This document shows, piece after piece, positions 14,608 through 20,912 of a stretch of 36,595 nt of DNA. Positions within the stretch are counted from its first letter, which is position 1. Every line of letters starts with the position of its first letter. The DNA is from Eubacteriales bacterium (lineage in GTDB: Bacteria > Bacillota > Clostridia > Oscillospirales > Oscillospiraceae). The DNA lies in the NCBI GenBank assembly GCA_030531595.1, contig JAUNND010000019.1, positions 1 to 36,595 on the forward strand. The letters run 5' to 3'. Both the position numbers and the translations under genes were made by a program. Under the pieces are notes generated by a model that had not been told where the DNA came from, ran no database searches, and saw nothing but the letters and a program-made list of their open reading frames with translations.

Positions 14608-15129
14608 TCAAGTAAGCTCTCCGCCCACGGCGGGGACTTTTTTTGCCTTTCCGTCCTGCATTATATAGACCGCGTCGGCTTTTTTCCCGAGCTCGTCATT
14701 GAGGATATTAAGAGCGCGGATATATTCCGCCGTCTCGCCGGAGTACTCGGTTTCATCGAGTCCCGAAATGCTCACCGCGATAAGCGATGCACACTTTTCG
14801 CTGAGGGCGAGGATATCATTTAACGTATCTGTGAGCGCGTCGCCGTCCGTTTCAAACATACGGTTTGCGAGAAGATTTGAAACGTCCTCAAGCAGCACAA
14901 CGCTCTTTTTTTCTATCCGTGCGCGTGAAACGTCCGCAGCAAGCTCTATCGTCTCAAAGTCCTTGCCCGCACGCTGGGCACGGTGCTTTTCTATGCGGCG
15001 GTGATCGTCCTCGCTCTGCGGCTGCATCGCGGCGATATAATACCGCTTCCCGCTTTTTTCGACCGCCAGAGTCTCGGCAAACGCGCTTTTCCCGCTGCCG
15101 TTGGCGCCGAGGATAAGAGTCAGTTCCAT
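14608..15129 (-). CDS. cobU: Adenosylcobinamide kinase / guanylyltransferase
   Basis: The 173-aa product is CobU, which phosphorylates adenosylcobinamide and then transfers GMP to it in the nucleotide-loop assembly of cobalamin. It carries the P-loop GANGSGKS near residue 8 and the HRRIEKHRAQR segment that holds the guanylylated histidine region. VLLEDVSNLLANRMF corresponds to the Walker B-like region. Its ATG lies inside the end of cobT (10-base overlap), so the two are translationally coupled. It is the last gene of the leftward cob operon. The prophage repressor pair begins 13 bases from its stop. Confidence 0.9.
   Translation of the reverse strand: MELTLILGANGSGKSAFAETLAVEKSGKRYYIAAMQPQSEDDHRRIEKHRAQRAGKDFETIELAADVSRARIEKKSVVLLEDVSNLLANRMFETDGDALTDTLNDILALSEKCASLIAVSISGLDETEYSGETAEYIRALNILNDELGKKADAVYIMQDGKAKKVPAVGGELT
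14621..14644 (+). terminator. Terminator after the repressor-ImmA pair
   Basis: CCGCC-CAC-GGCGG is followed by GGAC and seven Ts on the plus strand. It lies within the 3' end of the convergent cobU gene and could end rightward prophage transcription. The stem is only five pairs long, so efficiency is uncertain. Confidence 0.45.
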
Positions 15130-16172
15130 TTTCTGTATTTCTCCACTTCGATCTTTCCGAACGTGGCGGCGTTTTTCAGCACCGCCCCCGCCATATCCAG
15201 CAGCGGCATGAGCGCGACCGCTCCGGTTCCCTCGCCCAGACGCATATCCCCGTGGAGCATCGGGTCAAAGTCCAGCTCCGCAAGTATCTTCACGCCCGCC
15301 GGTTCCGCCGTCACATGGGATGGGATGATATATCCCTTTACCGCCGGACACAGCCTCACGGCGCACAGCGCGGCCACCGAGGAGATAAGTCCGTCCATTA
15401 TTACCGGCATCCGACAGGCGGCGCCGCCCAGAAACGCCCCGCACATTCCCGCGATATCAAAGCCGCCGATTTTGGATAGCACGTCTAAAATATCATTTTT
15501 ATCGGGTCTGTTTACTTCTATCGCCGTATTTATCGCCTTTATTTTGCGCCTCAAGCCCTCGTCCGACAGTCCCGAGCCTCTTCCGGCGGCGTCCTCCGCC
15601 CTCAGTCCCAGAAGCACGGCGGCGACGGCGGCGGAGGTGGTCGTATTGCCGATACCGGCTTCTCCGACGGCGATAAGCCCATATCCCTCGCGTTTTTTCT
15701 CGTGAACAAGCTCAAAGCCCGCACTGACGGCGTCAAGCGCCTGCTGTCTCGTCATGGCGGGGCCTCGGCTCATATCGCCTGTGCCGCGCCCCACGGAGCG
15801 GTCGGTCATACCCTCGACCTTGTCGATCATGCCAATGTCTATCGGAAAGACCTCCGCGCCGCAGCTCTCGGCCATAACGCACACGCTCGTGGTACGCCGC
15901 ACCATGGAACGCGCTATCGCGGTCGTGACCTCGTGCGTACTCTGGGCAACGCCCTGTGCAAGAACGCCGTTGTCGGCGCAGAATACCAGCACACACCTTT
16001 TTGAGATGTCCGGCACGGGGACAAAGGACGCTCCGGCACATTTTGCGTACAGTGTTTCCAGCTTGCCGAGACTGCCGATTGGCTTGGCGATGTTGTCAAA
16101 CAGCTCTGTGCATTTATCAAAGCTCGCCGCGTCCGCCGGTTCGACGGCAGAGAGCATATCTTCAAGCTTCAT
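15120..16172 (-). CDS. cobT: Nicotinate-nucleotide:dimethylbenzimidazole phosphoribosyltransferase
   Basis: The 350-aa product is CobT, which makes alpha-ribazole phosphate, the lower ligand of cobalamin. Family blocks include VFCADNGVLAQGVAQSTHEV, GEAGIGNTTTSAAVAAVLLG and the C-terminal LGEGTGAVALMPLL, whose glutamate corresponds to the catalytic Glu317 of the Salmonella enzyme. The chosen ATG overlaps the cobO stop (TGATG), with AAGGGA ten bases upstream. A longer frame starting 30 bases earlier would lie within cobO. Dimethylbenzimidazole synthesis genes are not present here, so the base may be imported or made elsewhere. Confidence 0.93.
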   Translation of the reverse strand: MKLEDMLSAVEPADAASFDKCTELFDNIAKPIGSLGKLETLYAKCAGASFVPVPDISKRCVLVFCADNGVLAQGVAQSTHEVTTAIARSMVRRTTSVCVMAESCGAEVFPIDIGMIDKVEGMTDRSVGRGTGDMSRGPAMTRQQALDAVSAGFELVHEKKREGYGLIAVGEAGIGNTTTSAAVAAVLLGLRAEDAAGRGSGLSDEGLRRKIKAINTAIEVNRPDKNDILDVLSKIGGFDIAGMCGAFLGGAACRMPVIMDGLISSVAALCAVRLCPAVKGYIIPSHVTAEPAGVKILAELDFDPMLHGDMRLGEGTGAVALMPLLDMAGAVLKNAATFGKIEVEKYRKWN

Positions 16173-16693
16173 CAGAATTCTATCCCTTTTCTCGCTGTGC
16201 ATCCTTTATCATACGGATGCTTTATTTTTTTCATTTCCGTCACATAGTCTGCCGCGCCGAGCAGAGCCTCCGAGGGCTTCCGTCCGGTCAGCACAAGCTC
16301 CTGCCCTTTCGGTCTCGCCGCAATATATGAGGTCAGCAGCTTTTCATCGACAACGCCCTTCGTACACGCCGAAACGATCTCGTCGAGCACCAGCACATCA
16401 TACTCTCCGCCCCGTTCGATCGCTTTCAGAAACAGCGCCGTGTAATCCTCCGAGGCACATTCTTTTTCGTCCTCATTCATAAGGCTGAAAAGCTTATGGG
16501 GGGCTTCACAGCATAGTGTGTCTATGCCGGATCTTCGCAGCGGCTCAAGCTCCGAGGATGTGCCGTCTTTGAAAAACTGCACGAACAGCACTCTCCCGCC
16601 GCTTCCGGCGCAGCGCAGAGCCAGTCCGACGGCAGCGGTGGTCTTACCCTTGCCGTCGCCGCAGTAGAGATGTACAAACCCGTTGTTTTCCAT
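16172..16693 (-). CDS. cobO: Cob(I)yrinic acid a,c-diamide adenosyltransferase
   Basis: The 173-aa product belongs to the CobA/CobO/BtuR corrinoid adenosyltransferases. It has the P-loop GDGKGKTTAAVGLALR, the family pattern FVQFFKDGTSSELEPL and VLDEIVSACTKGVVD. It attaches the 5'-deoxyadenosyl group to reduced corrinoids, either newly made or salvaged. The ATG at 16693 has AAGGAG six bases upstream. An in-frame extension to 16780 lacks a ribosome site and runs through the promoter. It is the first gene of cobO-cobT-cobU and is divergent from the riboswitch-controlled importer. Confidence 0.92.
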   Translation of the reverse strand: MENNGFVHLYCGDGKGKTTAAVGLALRCAGSGGRVLFVQFFKDGTSSELEPLRRSGIDTLCCEAPHKLFSLMNEDEKECASEDYTALFLKAIERGGEYDVLVLDEIVSACTKGVVDEKLLTSYIAARPKGQELVLTGRKPSEALLGAADYVTEMKKIKHPYDKGCTARKGIEF

Positions 16694-16721
16694 TTCGCTC
16701 TCCTTGAAAACTCTTTGTTCT

Positions 16722-16750
16722 ATGTTAGTGCCCCGCCCGCCGTTTGTCAA
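16722..16750 (-). promoter_or_regulatory. Promoter of the cobO-cobT-cobU operon
   Basis: On the minus strand a perfect TTGACA (16750-16745) is 17 bases from TAACAT (16727-16722). Transcription would start about 20 bases before the cobO ATG. No riboswitch fits in that short leader, so this operon is not controlled by the one next door. Confidence 0.55.
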
Positions 16751-16757
16751 TCGTATG

Positions 16758-16786
16758 TTGACTTTTTTGCCGCGAGCCAATATAAT
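16758..16786 (+). promoter_or_regulatory. Promoter of the cobalamin riboswitch-btuFCD unit
   Basis: TTGACT and a perfect TATAAT are separated by 17 bases. Transcription would begin near 16793, just before the cobalamin riboswitch. Confidence 0.75.
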
Positions 16787-16804
16787 GCTTTTAATCGAAT
16801 AGAA

Positions 16805-16985
16805 TTCGGGTCTGCGGTCGCGTGATCGCGGTCAAAAGGGAATCGGGTGCAAATCCCGAACGGTGCCGCCACTGTAAGATGTGCGATAACGATACTCATA
16901 TGCCACTGGGAAACCGGGAAGGGAAGTATCGGGTGATAAGCAGTCAAGTCAGAATACCTGCCCGTATTCGGTGAAATGCTCATTC
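16805..16985 (+). ncRNA. Cobalamin riboswitch
   Basis: The leader shows the conserved core of the B12 element: GGTGCAAATCCCGAACGGTG near 16844, GCCGCCACTGTAA (the B12 box) at about 16864-16876, GGAAACCGGGAAGGG near 16910, and the closing AAGTCAGAATACCTGCCCG at about 16945-16963. The order and spacing are those of the aptamer. It precedes a corrinoid importer, the most common target. Binding of adenosylcobalamin should favour the terminator at 17024-17058 and shut off import. The outer stem ends are placed approximately. Confidence 0.93.
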
Positions 16986-17023
16986 CGCGAGTCACGGATA
17001 TGAGTAACGACGCGGGAATACGT

Positions 17024-17058
17024 CCGCCTCGGCATAACCATGCCGGGGCGGCTTTTTT
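17024..17058 (+). terminator. Riboswitch expression-platform terminator
   Basis: CCGCCtCGGCAT and ATGCCGgGGCGG form a stem with an AACC loop, followed by CTTTTTT. It ends three bases before the GGAGG of btuF. This is the likely ligand-dependent terminator. Confidence 0.85.
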
Positions 17059-17071
17059 ATCGGAGGCTGTT

Positions 17072-17980
17072 ATGAAAAAAATATTCTCTCTGCTGATTGT
17101 TCTTTCCCTTGTTCTCTCCTTATGCGTCTGCGCCCGTGCCGACGGCGCTGTCACCGTATCCGATCTGAACGGTCGGGAAATACGCCTTGATGCTCCGGCG
17201 GAGCGTATCGTCGCTCTTTCGCCCTCGGACTGCGAAATTCTTTTCGCCCTCGGCGCGGGAGAATGTATCGTCGGACGCTGTGCGGACGCGGACTACCCCG
17301 AGCAGGTCAGGGATATCCCCGCTCTCGATTCGGGCGCTAACCTAAATCTTGAGCAGCTCATTTCCTTAAAGCCTCAGCTCGTTTTCATGAGTGACGCCAT
17401 CCAGACCGACGATCAGGTCGCCGCCATCGAAAGCTTCGGTATTCAGGTGGTCTTCACCGACACGCACACAAATAACGCCTCTCTCGACGGCGTTTACAAA
17501 GCCGTTGAGCTTATCGGCTCACTTGTCGGCAGAGACGCGCAGGCACAGGAGCTTATCGCCTCCATGAAGAGCTCCTTCGACGTGCTCGCCCCGTCCGAAG
17601 AACCGGAGGAAAAGCCGAGCGTCTACTTTGAAGTCTCCCCCCTCGAATGGGGGCTGTGGAGCGCGGGCAAGGGTACGTTTTTCGACGAGATATGCACACT
17701 GATCGGCGCGGAGAATATCTTCGGCGATCTCACCGGCTGGGTCGAGGTTTCGGAGGAACAGATCATATCGCGTGACCCCGATTTCATCGTGACGGTCACC
17801 ATGGATTACGGCGGTGAAGGCAGCGCCGTGGCGGAAATTCTCTCCCGCCCGGGCTGGGAAAACATCACGGCTGTAAAAAACGGCTGTGTCACCGACTTTC
17901 AGGACAACGAGCTTACCCGCCCCGCGCCGAGGCTTGCACAGGGCGCTGCCATGCTGCATGAATTTATATTCGGTGAGTAA
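17072..17980 (+). CDS. btuF: Corrinoid ABC transporter substrate-binding protein
   Basis: The 302-aa product has an N-terminal signal peptide (MKKIFSLLIVLSLVLSL) ending at a likely ARA cleavage site. There is a cysteine nearby, but no good lipobox. The rest is a BtuF/FepB-type periplasmic-binding fold with ERIVALSPSDCEILFALGAG, a LISLKPQLVF block and PLEWGLWSAGKGTFFDEICT. Location behind a cobalamin riboswitch and before BtuC and BtuD points to vitamin B12 or cobinamide rather than iron-siderophore uptake. GGAGG sits five bases before the ATG. Without a clear lipid anchor, how it stays at the membrane of a Gram-positive cell is open. Confidence 0.87.
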   Translation: MKKIFSLLIVLSLVLSLCVCARADGAVTVSDLNGREIRLDAPAERIVALSPSDCEILFALGAGECIVGRCADADYPEQVRDIPALDSGANLNLEQLISLKPQLVFMSDAIQTDDQVAAIESFGIQVVFTDTHTNNASLDGVYKAVELIGSLVGRDAQAQELIASMKSSFDVLAPSEEPEEKPSVYFEVSPLEWGLWSAGKGTFFDEICTLIGAENIFGDLTGWVEVSEEQIISRDPDFIVTVTMDYGGEGSAVAEILSRPGWENITAVKNGCVTDFQDNELTRPAPRLAQGAAMLHEFIFGE

Positions 17981-17983
17981 GGC

Positions 17984-18982
17984 ATGAAAAAAAGAGCTGT
18001 CGTTTTTCTTTTTGCCGTCACGGTGCTGACCGCGCTGCTTTGCGTCTCGGTGGGGAGCGTCCGCGTTCCCCTTTCGGATATTCTCGCGCTTGCCGCCGAC
18101 GCTCTTTCCGGCAGAGCGCCAACCGGCGCGAGCCGCTCCATCATCCTCGATCTGAGACTGCCGCGGGTGCTCTGCACCGCGCTTACGGGGGCCTGCCTGT
18201 CTCTCTCGGGCGCGGCGATGCAGGGGCTTTTGAAAAATCCGCTGGCGGACGGCTCTACGCTGGGCGTTGCTTCGGGCGCGTCTCTGGGCGCCGTCATCTC
18301 CATCGCCTTCGGCTTCAATGTCTTCGGCGGCACGGCGATGACCGCCGTTGTCTTCGCCTTCGCCTCACTCCTGCTGATCCTCGCCCTCGCCTCCGGCATA
18401 GACAGCAGTCTTTCCACCGATACCATCATCCTTATCGGCGTTATCTTCTCCATGTTCGTCTCCGGGGCAATGTCCGTCATCGTTACCGTTGCTCCGGACA
18501 GGCTGCGCTCCATCACCTTCTGGACGATGGGGTCTCTCTCGGGCTGCGGCTACGGTGACGCGCTGCTCCTGCTAACAGCTCTCCTTCTCTGCGGCGGGGT
18601 GCTGCTCTCCTGCAGCGACGGGCTGAACGCTTTTTCGATAGGCGAAGAAAACGCGAGGCAGATCGGCGTGAATGTGAAAGCGGTCAGGCTCAAAGTGCTC
18701 ATATGCGCCTCCGCGCTGATCGGCGTCAGCGTCTCGGTCGCGGGCTGCATCGGCTTCGTCGGACTCGTGACGCCCCATATCGTTCGGCTTCTTGTGGGTG
18801 CCAACAACAAGCGTCTGCTCCCGGGAAGCGTTTTCGGCGGCGGCATTTTTCTTATGCTGTGCGACCTCGCCGGACGCACTGTCGCCGCTCCGCGCGAGAT
18901 CCCCATCGGGGTCATAACCTCCATGATCGGCGCGGTCATTTTCATCGTCATCTTTTGCCGGAGCAGGAGGGGCAGAGCATGA
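17984..18982 (+). CDS. btuC: Corrinoid ABC transporter permease
   Basis: The 332-aa product is a FecCD/BtuC-family permease with about ten membrane segments. Family marks include LRLPRVLCTALTGACLSLSG, AMQGLLKNPLADGSTLGVAS, GCIGFVGLVTPHIVRLLVG and the C-terminal PREIPIGVITSMIGAVIF. It forms the homodimeric channel that receives the corrinoid from the binding protein. It begins three bases after the btuF stop and overlaps btuD by four bases (ATGA). The length is normal. Confidence 0.92.
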   Translation: MKKRAVVFLFAVTVLTALLCVSVGSVRVPLSDILALAADALSGRAPTGASRSIILDLRLPRVLCTALTGACLSLSGAAMQGLLKNPLADGSTLGVASGASLGAVISIAFGFNVFGGTAMTAVVFAFASLLLILALASGIDSSLSTDTIILIGVIFSMFVSGAMSVIVTVAPDRLRSITFWTMGSLSGCGYGDALLLLTALLLCGGVLLSCSDGLNAFSIGEENARQIGVNVKAVRLKVLICASALIGVSVSVAGCIGFVGLVTPHIVRLLVGANNKRLLPGSVFGGGIFLMLCDLAGRTVAAPREIPIGVITSMIGAVIFIVIFCRSRRGRA

Positions 18983-19737
18983 AAATGCTGGAAGCAAAAA
19001 ATCTCTCCGTGAGCTACGGAGAGCTGAAAATTCTCGACAATGTGAGCTTTTCTCTGGAAAGCGGTCAGTGGCTGATGGTCACGGGCCCGAACGGTGCGGG
19101 CAAGAGCACCGTCGTCAACGCCCTTTCCGGCGGCGTGCCCTATACCGGCGCTCTTTTCTGCATGGGCGATAATATCCGCTCTCTGAAATCCGCCGCGCTT
19201 GCCGGACGCATGGGCTTTCTTTCGCAGAACCACACCGTCGGCTACTCCTTCACGGTGCGCGAGGTGGTAGAGCTGGGGCGCTACGCCTATAAAAAGGGCT
19301 TTTTCGGGTACGATACCGGCGGTGAAAAGCATATAAGGGACGCGATGGAGCTGACGGGCGTTTCCCATCTCGCCTCGCAGTCCGTGCTGACGCTTTCCGG
19401 CGGAGAGCTGCAGAGGGTGTTCCTCGCACAGCTTTTTGCACAGGATACCGACATCCTCGTGCTCGACGAGCCGACAAATCATCTTGACCTGATCTATCAG
19501 AAACAGATCTTTGAGCTTGTGCATCGGTGGCTTGAAGAGGGAGAGCGCGCCGTCATGTCCGTTGTGCACGACCTCTCCCTTGCAAAAAAATACGGCACCC
19601 ACGCGCTCCTTCTGAAACGCGGTCAGCCGGCGATAAGCGGAGAGATCGGAGAGGTTTTGTGCGAGGAGCGCCTGAACGCGGCCTACGGTATGGACGTAGG
19701 TGCATGGATGCGTGAGCTTCTCGGTCAGTGGAAATAA
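18979..19737 (+). CDS. btuD: Corrinoid ABC transporter ATPase
   Basis: The 252-aa product has a Walker A motif GPNGAGKST, the signature LSGGELQRVFLAQ and Walker B ILVLDEPTNHLDL, then an H-loop VVHDLSLAKKYG. It drives transport by the BtuC dimer. I chose the ATG that overlaps the btuC stop. The longer upstream frame lies within btuC. It closes the riboswitch-controlled operon. Its 3' end runs toward a convergent RNA gene, whose terminator hairpin also follows this stop codon. Confidence 0.92.
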   Translation: MKMLEAKNLSVSYGELKILDNVSFSLESGQWLMVTGPNGAGKSTVVNALSGGVPYTGALFCMGDNIRSLKSAALAGRMGFLSQNHTVGYSFTVREVVELGRYAYKKGFFGYDTGGEKHIRDAMELTGVSHLASQSVLTLSGGELQRVFLAQLFAQDTDILVLDEPTNHLDLIYQKQIFELVHRWLEEGERAVMSVVHDLSLAKKYGTHALLLKRGQPAISGEIGEVLCEERLNAAYGMDVGAWMRELLGQWK

Positions 19738-19764
19738 AAACTCTCCCGGGAAAACCCGGGAGAG
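19734..19764 (-). terminator. Terminator of the leftward RNA gene
   Basis: CTCTCCCGGG-AAAA-CCCGGGAGAG is a perfect ten-pair hairpin. On the minus strand it is followed by TTTTTATTT, so it ends leftward transcription. On the plus strand there is no T tract, but the hairpin may still protect the btuD mRNA end. Confidence 0.8.
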
Positions 19765-19765
19765 T

Positions 19766-19966
19766 GCCCCGCGAATGCCGTACCGGCCCGATTATAACCT
19801 GCACAAAAAGGCAGGTGGGTCGCCTTAGTTCTGTTTCTCTGCTTCCAACGTCCGGCTTTCGCCGGGAGGCCTGCAATCCGCAGATTCATATCGGCATCCC
19901 TTATAAGAGATGTGGGTTTAATGGGCCGCAAAGTTCGATACCGAACAGTACGCACACCGCAGGAAC
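19766..19966 (-). ncRNA. ssrS: Probable 6S RNA
   Basis: The 200-base stretch has no reading frame but many conserved-looking RNA pieces on the minus strand. In order these are GTTCCTGCGGTGTGCG, a GTTCG-GTAT-CGAAC hairpin, ATTAAACCCACATC, AAGGGATGCCGATATGAATC, CTGCGGATTGCAGG, a CCGGC-GAAA-GCCGG hairpin, and GCAGAGAAACAGAACTAAGG before GCGACCCACCTGCC. This order agrees with my recollection of 6S RNA from Clostridia. 6S mimics an open promoter and holds sigma-A RNA polymerase. A clean terminator follows. The gene lies 38 bases after the DUF1292 gene and may be cut from its transcript. The covariance-model search that would settle it was not possible here. Confidence 0.65.
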
Positions 19967-20003
19967 TTTTTTTCGTTTTAAAAATATGCCGGTAGCAGGA
20001 AAC

Positions 20004-20297
20004 TTATTCCGCTGTTTCCCCGTCTTCATCATCAAACAGTATCGCCATGAAGTGCTCATAGACGTCGTTGAGCTCATCGTCGTCATCAATGGACTCATAG
20101 ACCTCTTCGCCCTTCTCGTCGAGGACGACACGCAGGATGATGATGCCGTAGTCGGGATCGTTCTCGTCCATATCGGCAGGGAGGAAAGCCATAAAGGTCT
20201 GACCGTTGTAGTCCATCGTGTCAAGCACTTCAAGCTCAAATTCCTGACCGTCATCATCAATTATCGTAACAAAATCGCTTCCGAATTCTTCACTCAT
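20004..20297 (-). CDS. DUF1292 family protein
   Basis: The 97-aa product is very acidic (about one third Asp and Glu) and matches DUF1292 (YrzB-like): FVTIIDDDGQEFELEVLDT, then MAFLPADMDENDPDYGIIIL. The function of the family is unknown. In Firmicutes it often sits beside RuvX and IreB genes, neither of which is in this window. It is soluble, with no membrane segment. A CGGAGG-type site precedes the ATG. The leftward transcript leads into the probable 6S RNA. Confidence 0.9.
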   Translation of the reverse strand: MSEEFGSDFVTIIDDDGQEFELEVLDTMDYNGQTFMAFLPADMDENDPDYGIIILRVVLDEKGEEVYESIDDDDELNDVYEHFMAILFDDEDGETAE

Positions 20298-20325
20298 TTC
20301 ATATACCTCCGTCCGGGTTGCTTTT

Positions 20326-20354
20326 ATTTTATACTAAACGGAACAATAAATCAA
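20326..20354 (-). promoter_or_regulatory. Promoter of the DUF1292 gene
   Basis: On the minus strand TTGATT (20354-20349) and TAAAAT (20331-20326) are separated by 17 bases. Transcription would start about 22 bases before the DUF1292 ATG. It may also supply the 6S RNA downstream. Confidence 0.55.
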
Positions 20355-20370
20355 CAGATTTTTGAAAAAT

Positions 20371-20712
20371 CTATGAACCGAGGTCTTCGAGCAGTTCCAG
20401 AAGCTGCACCTTGCTTGCCACGGGTATCCCCTTTTCCAGCATGGCTCTGTCGGCGTTTCTCAACCGTGAGGTCTCGATCACGGTTATTTTCAGCGGTGTA
20501 CGGTGTTTATCGGCGTCATAAACCGCGACAACGCCGTCATAGCTTTTCAGTAAATATCGCGCCGCATCCTGCCGCTGAACATAGCGGGAATATATATCCT
20601 TCGGCAGCAGTGCGTCCGATGTCGGCTGAATGCTCCTGTAAGCACAGAGTGCACACCTTCCCGCCGCCATTGCCAGCAGGATCGTCAATCCCGCCCGAAC
20701 TCTCAGCTTCAT
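20371..20712 (-). CDS. BofC C-terminal domain-like protein
   Basis: The 113-aa product has one N-terminal membrane segment or signal anchor (LTILLAMAAGRCALCAY). Its globular part, with AARYLLKSYDGVVAVYDAD, PLKITVIETSRLRNADRAML and EKGIPVASKVQLLELLEDLG, resembles the BofC_C domain. BofC delays activation of the mother-cell sigma factor in sporulating Bacillus. Here only the C-terminal domain is present, so a similar role is a guess. The ATG at 20712 has GAGGTG six bases upstream. An in-frame ATG 21 bases earlier lacks a site. It supports a spore-forming lineage. Confidence 0.65.
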   Translation of the reverse strand: MKLRVRAGLTILLAMAAGRCALCAYRSIQPTSDALLPKDIYSRYVQRQDAARYLLKSYDGVVAVYDADKHRTPLKITVIETSRLRNADRAMLEKGIPVASKVQLLELLEDLGS

Positions 20713-20858
20713 TCTCCGCACCTCTTTTTTCATTATGTGGATAATTGTTTCTCAAATTCGGTAAAATATACTTGAATACGGAGCGGAGATCGGAAAGCTG
20801 TTTTGAATAAATGCTGATTAATTTTAACATTTTCCCTCTACCGCATCTTGAACAGCTG

Positions 20859-20867
20859 TGGTATAAT
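20859..20867 (+). promoter_or_regulatory. Extended -10 promoter of the PBP gene
   Basis: TGGTATAAT is a perfect -10 box with the TGn extension. No good -35 box lies 16-18 bases upstream, which is usual for extended -10 promoters. The leader to the PBP start is about 40 bases and carries AGGAGGTG. Confidence 0.5.
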
Positions 20868-20912
20868 ATATAATCAGCTTTTTATTCCTCGACAGGAGGT
20901 GTTCTTTCGCAA

